Source of the DNA: Acidobacterium sp049965615
Lineage (GTDB): Bacteria > Acidobacteriota > Terriglobia > Terriglobales > Acidobacteriaceae
Assembly (NCBI GenBank): GCA_049965615.1
Contig: JBMFWD010000022.1
Location: forward strand, 1-51,030
Direction of reading: 5' to 3'
Length of the DNA stretch: 51,030 nt
The notes below the pieces were generated by a model that made no database searches, was not told where the DNA came from, and saw only the letters and a program-made list of their open reading frames with translations. Position 1 is the first letter of the stretch; each line of letters opens with the position of its first letter. The translations under genes were made by a program, and so were the position numbers. Shown piece by piece: positions 44,606 to 51,030 of this stretch.

Positions 44606-45592
44606 TTGCTGCGTATCCAAGGAATATTAGCGTGTTGCGTGATTCTGGCAGCCACGGCAGGTTGCCGTGCGCAGGCACCGACGACAACCTCAAAGACAAA
44701 TGCGAAGCTTGATGCGCGGATTGAAACGGCAATTCGCAATGAGCTGAGCGTGCCGCCGGTCTACAACGTGACGATTGGCCCGGAGAAGAAGAGCGATCTT
44801 GCGGGCTACAACTCGGTGCTGGTGACGTTTTCGCTCCCCGGGCATCCGGGCCGGACACAGCAGTTGACCTACCTGGTTTCGACGGACGGCAACACGCTGG
44901 CGCGGCTTTCGAAGATTGACATCAGCAAGGATCCCAATGCGTCGCTGCCGATTGCGGGGCGGGCGATTCGCGGAAATCCGAATGCGAAGGTTACGCTGGT
45001 GAACTTTGATGACCTGGAGTGCCCGTTCTGCGCGCGGATGCACGCGGAGCTGTTCCCGGGGATCATGGACGAGTACAAGGGGCTGATCCGGATTATCTAT
45101 GTGGATTTTCCGCTGACGCAGATTCACCCCTGGGCGATGCATGCGGCGGTGGACGCGAACTGCCTGGAGAGCCAGAATGGCAAGGCCTACTGGAACTACG
45201 TGGATTATGTGCATACGCATGGGGAGGACATTTCGGGTCCGCAACCGGACTTGAAGAAGTCCTTCGCGACGCTGGACCAGCTGGCCGAGCAGGAAGGCGC
45301 TCGCGACAAGCTGGATACCGGCAAGCTGGACGCATGCGTGAAGGCACAGGACGAGACGGTGGTGCGGAAGGAAATGATGGCCGGCGACAAGCTGGGGATT
45401 TCCGCAACGCCGACGTTTTATGTGAACGGGGTGCGCTGGGCCGGAGTGCTGGATAAGCCGGACCTGGAACTGATGATTAACCGTGCGCTGCGGCAGGAGG
45501 GGATTAGGCCTCCAGCGGCGGCGGAGGGGTCGCCTGCGCAAAGCTCGAAGAGCGGCGGGGCCGGTTCGGGCGGAACAGCGAAGAGTAAATAG
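44606..45592 (+). CDS. DsbA-like thioredoxin-fold lipoprotein
   Basis: About 328 residues. A signal peptide ending ATAGC (lipobox) precedes a 70-residue N-terminal region and a DsbA/DsbC-like thioredoxin fold. Its redox motif is CPFC in LECPFCARMHAEL, and the cis-Pro region is GISATPTFYVNG. A Gly/Ser/Lys-rich tail ends the protein. It probably forms, shuffles or reduces disulfides in the periplasm. Start: TTG 44606 is preferred because AAAGGTGG lies 7 bp before it; an ATG at 44549 extends it without a ribosome site. A strong terminator follows. Confidence 0.88.
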   Translation: MLRIQGILACCVILAATAGCRAQAPTTTSKTNAKLDARIETAIRNELSVPPVYNVTIGPEKKSDLAGYNSVLVTFSLPGHPGRTQQLTYLVSTDGNTLARLSKIDISKDPNASLPIAGRAIRGNPNAKVTLVNFDDLECPFCARMHAELFPGIMDEYKGLIRIIYVDFPLTQIHPWAMHAAVDANCLESQNGKAYWNYVDYVHTHGEDISGPQPDLKKSFATLDQLAEQEGARDKLDTGKLDACVKAQDETVVRKEMMAGDKLGISATPTFYVNGVRWAGVLDKPDLELMINRALRQEGIRPPAAAEGSPAQSSKSGGAGSGGTAKSK

Positions 45593-45601
45593 ATGATGTG
45601 G

Positions 45602-45632
45602 AGCGGGGAATCCGGATGGATTCCCCGCTTTT
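45602..45632 (+). terminator. intrinsic terminator after the DsbA-like gene
   Basis: AGCGGGGAATCC (45602-45613) and GGATTCCCCGCT (45618-45629) make a 12-bp perfect stem with a GGAT loop, followed by TTTT. Confidence 0.9.
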
Positions 45633-45753
45633 GTACTTTTTCAGGCGCGGATTGCGCCTGATTCTCAGGGGTTCCTCGTCAAAGCGGCCATCGCCGCGTA
45701 TCCTATATCTGGTATTTCACGGAGTCCCCGGCCGGCTCCAGGAGACATGTTAG

Positions 45754-46863
45754 TTGCTATCCCGAATTCGCCCTTTGCGCATGCCCCGTTCTGCCTTCCG
45801 AATTTCTCGTGCTACCCAGAGCCTTGCTGCAGCCATGCTGCTGGCGGTCAGTGTGCTGGCTGTGACCGGCTGCAACCATGGCCATAAAGCCGACGTGCTG
45901 GCGACGGTGAACGGCAAGCCGATCATGCAGTCGGATGTGGACATGGTGTACGACACGACGGTGGGCAACCAGTCGCAGAAGCCGTCCAAGGTGCAGTCGG
46001 AGATTGTGCGACTGAATATTCTGCGGCAGCTGATCGACCAGAAGATTCTGATGCAGCGGGCGGCGAAGATGCACCTGGTAGCAAGCGATGAGGATGTAAA
46101 TTCGCGGCTGAATGAGATCAAGGCGCCGTTCACGGCAGATCAGTTCAAGAAGCGGCTGGATCAGAACCACCTGACGCTGGACGCCCTGAAGCGCGAAATC
46201 CGGACCAGTCTGACGGAAGAGAAGCTCTTCAATAAAGAAATCAACTCGAAGATCGACATTACCGATGCTCAGATCAGCGACTACTACAACGAGCATAAGG
46301 CTGAGTTCAACGTGGCGCAGCCGCAGTATCACCTTGCGCAGATCCTGGTGACGAATATTCCCGGGAATCCGCAGCAGGCCGGAAACCTGCAGAACAGCAA
46401 GGCGATGAATGACGCCGAGGCGCGGAAGAAGATCGACATGCTGCTGACCCGGCTGCAGAACGGCGACGACTTTGCGACGCTGGCGACGAATTTCTCAGAG
46501 AATCCGGAGAATGCGAGCAATGGCGGAGACATGGGATACATCACCGAGGACACTCTGAAGACGGATCCCGAGGTTTATAACGCGATCAAGAATCTAACTC
46601 CTGGCGAGATTACGGGAATTCTGCCGACGTATGCCACGACGGCCCACAAGAAGGTGATTGGCTACGCAATTTACAAGCTGCTGGACAAGGAGAATGCGGG
46701 GCAGCGGGATTTAAGCGATCCGCGTGTGCAGCAGGCGATTCGTCAGCGACTGCGGCAGAGCCGCGCGCAGCTGCTGAAGGACGCTTACATTGAGATGCTT
46801 CGCGACCAGGCGCACGTGGAGAATTTCTACGCGGAGCAGATCTTTAAAGAAGGCGCGAAGTAA
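45754..46863 (+). CDS. parvulin-type peptidyl-prolyl isomerase lipoprotein (SurA/PpiC)
   Basis: 369 residues. The signal sequence ends in a lipobox LAVTGC (near residue 40). The SurA-like N-domain (VLATVNGKPIMQSDVDMV; LRQLIDQKILMQRAAK) is followed by one rotamase domain (about 185-305) with YHLAQILVT, FATLATNFSENPENASNGGDMGYI and NLTPGEITGILPTYA. It helps outer-membrane proteins fold. The preferred start is TTG 45754 (AGGAGA 8 bp upstream); ATG 45781 is an alternative without a ribosome site. A terminator follows. Confidence 0.92.
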   Translation: MLSRIRPLRMPRSAFRISRATQSLAAAMLLAVSVLAVTGCNHGHKADVLATVNGKPIMQSDVDMVYDTTVGNQSQKPSKVQSEIVRLNILRQLIDQKILMQRAAKMHLVASDEDVNSRLNEIKAPFTADQFKKRLDQNHLTLDALKREIRTSLTEEKLFNKEINSKIDITDAQISDYYNEHKAEFNVAQPQYHLAQILVTNIPGNPQQAGNLQNSKAMNDAEARKKIDMLLTRLQNGDDFATLATNFSENPENASNGGDMGYITEDTLKTDPEVYNAIKNLTPGEITGILPTYATTAHKKVIGYAIYKLLDKENAGQRDLSDPRVQQAIRQRLRQSRAQLLKDAYIEMLRDQAHVENFYAEQIFKEGAK

Positions 46864-46905
46864 GAACCAAGTGCCGGCGCAGTGAGTCGCCGGACCCATG
46901 GATTG

Positions 46906-46937
46906 AGCCGCTGCGTTGATTGACGCAGCGGCTTTTT
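46906..46937 (+). terminator. intrinsic terminator after the parvulin gene
   Basis: AGCCGCTGCG (46906-46915) and CGCAGCGGCT (46924-46933) with an 8-nt loop, then TTTT on the plus strand. Confidence 0.9.
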
Positions 46938-46962
46938 ACTTTGGGCCTGAAGAGGGCAGGCC

Positions 46963-48846
46963 CTAATTACTGGTTGTGATGTGGAGGGTGACCAGGTGGA
47001 TGCTGGCGCTGACCTCGGGCACTGTACCGTCATTGACCTGCACGCTGGTGGGTGTCCCGGTGATTTCCATGTGGTGCGTGATTTCGGTATTGGCGGGGAT
47101 GCGGACGTAATTGGTGATGCTGGTGGTGGTGGAGGCAAGGGTGACGGGCACGACGCAGGACGCGTATCCGTGGTTGACGATGTCGATGGCGACGAGAGTT
47201 TCCCCCAGGCCGACCTTGGTCGGGAAGACATGCCGGACGGAGAGGTCGGGCAATCCGGGATCCTGATAGACCCAGTCATGAAAGAACCATTGGAGGTCTT
47301 TTCCGCTGGCGCGCGCGAGGAGATCTTCAAAGTAGGTTGAATTTGTATCCTTGCCGGGTACGTATTGCTGGAGGGCGGATTGCAGGGCCTTGTCGCCGAC
47401 GAGCTGGCGAAGCATCCAGAAGACATAGGCGGACTTGGTGCGGACGTAGATGGGGTCCCATGCGGAGATGAGCGGCTGGCCGAGGCTGGAGCCGGGTGAG
47501 GCAGGCTCGGCAATGGCGAGCGCTCCGCGCTGGCTCTCAAGGTATTCCAGTGCGGCTTTGCGGCCCTGCGATGACTCGATCTGCAGCGTGACCAGGAAGC
47601 TGGGGACACCCTCCTGGAGCCATCCGCGCGGGGATTGGAAATACGCGCGGGCGAGGGCGTGGATGAGCGGCGTGGCGAGCGCGGAGGGGGAGCCTTGCGC
47701 GAGGGGCGTGAGCAGTGCGGCGCCGAGCTGGGCGGGGGCGTCGTCGGTCTCCGGCAGGTCAATGACGGCGAGGGGTTCGGCAGGTTGTGCGCCGAGCCAG
47801 GTGCGAAGCAGCGGAGTAATGCCGGCCGCGGCCTGAAGCCATGCGGCGCTGTGCGTGGCGTCATCGGGCAGGGAGAAGATCTTTACGTCGTGATCTTCCT
47901 GCTGTGGCTGGCGGCGGGCGATGACGAGCGAAAGCTGCTGGAAGCCGATGGGCTGGGCGGGGAGCGAGACGGTGACCACGCCGGGAAAGGTTGCGGTGGG
48001 TTCGGACGCGGGTGCGCTGACGGGGACGAGGCGTCCGTCGAGCAGGGCGACGTTGGGCGGCTGGTCAAAAAATTCAACTGTAACGGACATAGATACAGTT
48101 GCGGCGCTGTTTTCCTGCTTTTGCCTGCCGATTTCTTCAAAGAGCTGGTTGCCCGTGCCAAGTGAGACCGGGACAGAGCTCACGGGGTACCAGACGACGT
48201 TGCCGAAGCCGCGCAGGCCGGTGAAGTTTTCCGAGATGCGATCCCAGTCGGAGGCTTCCGCCGCAGATGGGGGCGTGCCGATGGCCTCGAATCGCTGGCC
48301 GGAGACGGGAATCTTGCCGCCATAGAAGACCAAGATGGGCATGGTGGCGCCGGGCGCGAGCGGGGTGGGCAGGAGAATATCCGCCTCGGTGAGTTTGCCG
48401 GTGTGGTCGGCGTCGCTGGCGATGGTTTGTTGTGCGTATTTGAGCTGTTTGCCGTTGTAGCCGATGCCCTGGAATTGCAGCGTGGAGGAGAGTTGCAGTG
48501 CGATTTCGTGAAGCGGCTGATTGCTGCTGTTGCGCAGCGTGAGTCTGGCTTCGGCAGAGATGGACTGGTCGCGCGGGGTGAGGTGGATGCGGAGATGGTA
48601 GGCGGAGATGGTGAGGGCGCGGCGCTGCTGGTTGGTGGCTTTGGGCACTTCGGGCGCGGATGAGTTTTTCGCTGCGGAGGCGTGATTCTGCAGCGAGCGG
48701 GAAAAGATGACCTGACCGGGAAAACTTTGCGGCTGCGGAGTGCGCGGCGTGGGCGCGTCTGGGTTGGTTTGCGCGGCGGCTGCTCCGCAGAGGGCGAGGA
48801 CAATGACGGCAGCGATGGAGCGGGCTGCCGGATGGCTGTACTTCAT
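46963..48846 (-). CDS. M1-peptidase-like exported protein, catalytically degenerate
   Basis: 627 residues. A signal peptide (cleavage near AAAA-QTN) is followed by a Pro-rich stretch and an M1-type N-terminal beta-domain (AYHLRIHLTPRDQSISAEAR). A peptidase-like helical domain and a C-terminal beta-region follow. In the zinc site, the M1 pattern HELAHxW reads H396-A-L-A-R400-A-Y: the catalytic Glu is Ala and the second His is Arg. The third ligand region survives as WLQEGVPSF (E412). The protein is therefore unlikely to be an active peptidase and may bind peptides or act as a scaffold. It overlaps the end of rlmB by 4 bp (ATGA), so expression is coupled. Confidence 0.85.
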   Translation of the reverse strand: MKYSHPAARSIAAVIVLALCGAAAAQTNPDAPTPRTPQPQSFPGQVIFSRSLQNHASAAKNSSAPEVPKATNQQRRALTISAYHLRIHLTPRDQSISAEARLTLRNSSNQPLHEIALQLSSTLQFQGIGYNGKQLKYAQQTIASDADHTGKLTEADILLPTPLAPGATMPILVFYGGKIPVSGQRFEAIGTPPSAAEASDWDRISENFTGLRGFGNVVWYPVSSVPVSLGTGNQLFEEIGRQKQENSAATVSMSVTVEFFDQPPNVALLDGRLVPVSAPASEPTATFPGVVTVSLPAQPIGFQQLSLVIARRQPQQEDHDVKIFSLPDDATHSAAWLQAAAGITPLLRTWLGAQPAEPLAVIDLPETDDAPAQLGAALLTPLAQGSPSALATPLIHALARAYFQSPRGWLQEGVPSFLVTLQIESSQGRKAALEYLESQRGALAIAEPASPGSSLGQPLISAWDPIYVRTKSAYVFWMLRQLVGDKALQSALQQYVPGKDTNSTYFEDLLARASGKDLQWFFHDWVYQDPGLPDLSVRHVFPTKVGLGETLVAIDIVNHGYASCVVPVTLASTTTSITNYVRIPANTEITHHMEITGTPTSVQVNDGTVPEVSASIHLVTLHITTSN

Positions 48847-49652
48847 GTACCGAGGCCTTTCAACTTCTTTGGCTTGGCGGGTGGTTGGGTGGCCGGCTGC
48901 GCGGGGCGCTGGCGGCGCTGGCGGGCTGCTTCATACAGAACGACGGCACCGGCGGCGGAGACGTTCAAGGAGGAGACACCGCCAGCCATGGGAATGCGGA
49001 GAAGATGGTCGCAGGTGCGGCGGGTGAGGTCGTGGAGGCCTTCGCCTTCGCGGCCGAGGACGACGACGGTGTTGGCGGTCCAGTCGTAGGCGTCGTAGTC
49101 GATGGTTCCGCGCTCGTCGAGGCCGACGCACCAGATGTTGTTTTCCTTAAGCTGCTCGAGGGCGCGCACGAGATTGACGACGCGGGCGATGCGCATGTGC
49201 TCGGCTGCGCCAGCGGAGGTTTTGATGGCGACGGCGCTCAGGGGAGCGGAGCGTCGCTCGGGAAGGATGACGCCATCGACTCCGGCGCCATCGGCGGATC
49301 GGATGAGGGCGCCGAGGTTCTGGGGATCTTCGACTCCGTCGAGTGCGAGCAGGAGCCGGGCGGTGGTGGCGTTGGCAGGCTCGGCGATGAGGTCTTCGAG
49401 AGTGAGGAATTCGCGCTCGCGGACGACGGCGACGACACCCTGGTGGCTGGGGGTTTTGGCCATGCGGGTGAGCTGATCACGATTTTCAAAACGCACGCGA
49501 ATGCCGCGCTCGCGACAGAGGTCGACGAGGCGCTGGAGCTTTTGCGCGGAGCCGTGCTCCTGGCGCTCGCGGCTGACACAAACATGGTCGAAGCGGCGAT
49601 TGCCGGCGCGAAGAGCTTCTTCTACCGGGTGCAGTCCGAATAAGACGTCCAC
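48843..49652 (-). CDS. rlmB: 23S rRNA (guanosine-2'-O-)-methyltransferase RlmB-type, SPOUT family
   Basis: 269 residues. The N-terminal substrate-binding domain (FGLHPVEEALRAGNRRFDHV) is followed by a trefoil-knotted SPOUT domain with motif 1 DPQNLGALIRSADGAGVDGV, motif 2 VVLGREGEGL and motif 3 IPMAGGVSSLNVSAAGAVVLYEA. It probably methylates G2251 of 23S rRNA, although related TrmH-type targets cannot be separated by eye. The C-terminus has a Gln/Pro/Lys-rich tail. The start is GTG 49652. Its stop overlaps the start of the M1-like gene. Confidence 0.93.
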   Translation of the reverse strand: MDVLFGLHPVEEALRAGNRRFDHVCVSRERQEHGSAQKLQRLVDLCRERGIRVRFENRDQLTRMAKTPSHQGVVAVVREREFLTLEDLIAEPANATTARLLLALDGVEDPQNLGALIRSADGAGVDGVILPERRSAPLSAVAIKTSAGAAEHMRIARVVNLVRALEQLKENNIWCVGLDERGTIDYDAYDWTANTVVVLGREGEGLHDLTRRTCDHLLRIPMAGGVSSLNVSAAGAVVLYEAARQRRQRPAQPATQPPAKPKKLKGLGT

Positions 49653-49773
49653 TGCTTCAGTTTATAGGTTTTGGACGCGGTGGTTGAGCGAGGCAGGGTT
49701 TGCAAACCTGTAAACAGGATGCACCTTTATACGATTGAGAATTATGGTGGATGGGATTGCAGGAGGGCACGCG

Positions 49774-51030
49774 GTGAAGAGGATCGGATTCCGGATGCAA
49801 TGGCGGGTGGGAGTACTGATTGCGGCGCAGATCTTGTGGGCGGGAGTGGGGATGGCGCAGGTTGCGGCGGAGAAGGCTCCGGCGGCGGATGTGTACTACC
49901 ATCGACCGCGGGTGGTCATCATCAGTGACATTGGGAACGAGCCGGACGACCAGATGTCGTTTGTGCGGCTGATGCTGTACTCGAACGAACTGGATATTGA
50001 AGAGATGATTGCGGCGACCTCGACGTGGCAGCGCACGACGACGCATCCGGAGACGATGCACAAGATTGTGCGGGCGTATGGGCGAGTGAGGCCGAACCTG
50101 ATGCTGAACGCGAAAGGCTGGCCGACGGAGAAGGAACTGAACGGGAGGATTTTCGCTGGGCAGCCGGGTTTTGGTATTGCGGATGTGGGACAAGGGAAGG
50201 ATTCGCCGGGCGCGCGGGCGCTGGTGAAGGTGATGGAAGAGAAGGATAAGCGTCCGCTTTGGATTTGCATCTGGGGTGGGGCGAACACGCTGGCGCAGGC
50301 GCTGCTGGACGTACGCGCGAGCCATACGCCGGAGGATACGCGGGAGATTGTGTCGCGGCTGCGAGTGTATTCGATCTCTGACCAGGACGATGCGGGGCCT
50401 TGGATTCGGAGGCAGTTTCCTGAGCTGGACTACATTGTGACGCCGAGTTTGCCGAACAGCGGTAACTACTACCTGGCGACGTGGACGGGGATCAGCGGGG
50501 ACCGGTACTACAGGAACTGCGCTGGCGCGGATACGAGTGTGATCACACATAAATGGCTGGCGGCCAATATTCGCAAGGGGCCATTTGGGAAGATGTATCC
50601 GGATTACGAGTTCATCATGGAGGGGGATACGCCGTCGTTCCTGGGGCTGATCAACAATGGGCTGGATGCTTATCTGCGGCCGGACTGGGGCGGATGGGGC
50701 GGACGCTACGTGTGGCTGCAACCTTATGGGGAGGCGCACGCGATATGGACGCAGGGCGGGGATGAGTTTTTCCGGACGACATCGCAGGACCGGGTGATGG
50801 GCGTTGACGGGCGCGTGCATGTGAGCGATCAGGCAACGATATGGCGATGGCGGAAGGCCTTTCAGGATGATTTTGCGGCGCGCATGGACTGGACGATGGA
50901 AGACTTTGCGCACGCAAATCATCCTCTTTCCGGCAGTGGAACGATTGCAAGGTTCTCGAGCGATAGACTGGGAGCGGGTTTAAGCGTACTTGGAGGTGTC
51001 ACCCGATGGGTGAGTCGTCGAAGGCAGAGA
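49774..51030 (+). CDS. exported DUF1593 nucleoside-hydrolase-like protein, incomplete at window end
   Basis: About 419 residues visible, no stop reached. The signal peptide ends near GVGMAQ-VAAE. The domain PF07632 (DUF1593) is shown by PRVVIISDIGNEPDDQMSFV, LWICIWGGANTLAQAL, YSISDQDDAGPWIRRQFP and EGDTPSFLGLINNGL, and the Asp cluster resembles nucleoside hydrolases. Its substrate is unknown; relatives are often in polysaccharide loci. GTG 49774 has AGGAGG at 49761-49766; an ATG at 49744 is an alternative. After ANHP the reading frame has no stop, although stops exist in both other frames at 50964 and 50981 and a new ribosome site plus ATG is at 51006, which suggests a frameshift or an overlapping gene. 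Confidence 0.85.
   Translation, partial: MKRIGFRMQWRVGVLIAAQILWAGVGMAQVAAEKAPAADVYYHRPRVVIISDIGNEPDDQMSFVRLMLYSNELDIEEMIAATSTWQRTTTHPETMHKIVRAYGRVRPNLMLNAKGWPTEKELNGRIFAGQPGFGIADVGQGKDSPGARALVKVMEEKDKRPLWICIWGGANTLAQALLDVRASHTPEDTREIVSRLRVYSISDQDDAGPWIRRQFPELDYIVTPSLPNSGNYYLATWTGISGDRYYRNCAGADTSVITHKWLAANIRKGPFGKMYPDYEFIMEGDTPSFLGLINNGLDAYLRPDWGGWGGRYVWLQPYGEAHAIWTQGGDEFFRTTSQDRVMGVDGRVHVSDQATIWRWRKAFQDDFAARMDWTMEDFAHANHPLSGSGTIARFSSDRLGAGLSVLGGVTRWVSRRRQR
51006..51030 (+). CDS. possible start of the next gene
   Basis: ATG 51006 lies 7 bp after a strong GGAGGTG site (50992-50998) and reads MGESSKAE to the window edge. It is out of frame with the DUF1593 gene. Too short to identify; reported only because the ribosome site is good. 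Confidence 0.4.

Overview
The window looks like a chromosomal segment of an acidobacterium, most likely family Acidobacteriaceae (Granulicella/Terriglobus/Edaphobacter-like). The reasons are four very large Oar-type TonB-dependent receptors with an N-terminal carboxypeptidase-like regulatory domain, a small cupin that matches from memory the Granulicella hydroxynitrile lyase, a TonB-ExbB-ExbD-ExbD cluster, and short dispersed palindromic repeats ending in GGAATGACAA. Most genes prefer G-ending codons, which creates long false ORFs on opposite strands. I saw no rRNA, tRNA, CRISPR array or complete insertion sequence.

Layout. Positions 1-86 hold a tandem 23-bp repeat and a perfect hairpin, perhaps the end of a mobile element outside the window. 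Positions 175-4402 (minus) carry thrS followed by an AlbA_2/GHKL-ATPase protein and a ParA-type ATPase, the three joined by 4-bp start/stop overlaps. Positions 4481-11336 hold a TspO protein, alr with a repeat element inside its coding sequence, a thioesterase, a hemerythrin protein, and a minus-strand group obg - cupin - recQ. Positions 11479-18958 encode two paralogous outer-membrane receptors in tandem; the first seems to lack a plug domain. tgt follows at 19091.

Positions 20200-35090 look like an accessory block between tgt and yajC-secD-secF, genes that are often adjacent in bacteria. It contains a degenerate response-regulator receiver, a putative glucoamylase-family enzyme (PF10091), a LacI-family regulator, a receptor and a GH39-type glycosidase (a small polysaccharide-utilisation locus with two LacI-type operators on the receptor promoter), a 47-residue exported peptide, a small basic protein, a secreted alpha/beta hydrolase, and a fourth receptor with a small His/Cys-rich exported protein.

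Positions 35091-51030 are mostly envelope and core functions: yajC-secD-secF; tonB-exbB-exbD-exbD plus a TPR lipoprotein, which could power the receptors encoded upstream; a biotin carboxylase with its carrier protein; a DsbA-like thiol protein; a parvulin foldase; an M1-peptidase-like protein that has lost catalytic residues and overlaps rlmB; and, at the right edge, an exported DUF1593 (nucleoside-hydrolase-like) protein that runs off the window.

The strongest candidates for new biology are the thrS-coupled AlbA_2/ParA pair, the plugless receptor with its 300-residue linker, the paired operators controlling the receptor/GH39 locus, the inactive M1 homologue and the small exported peptide. 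All functions are read from sequence features and remembered family knowledge; no database search was run.
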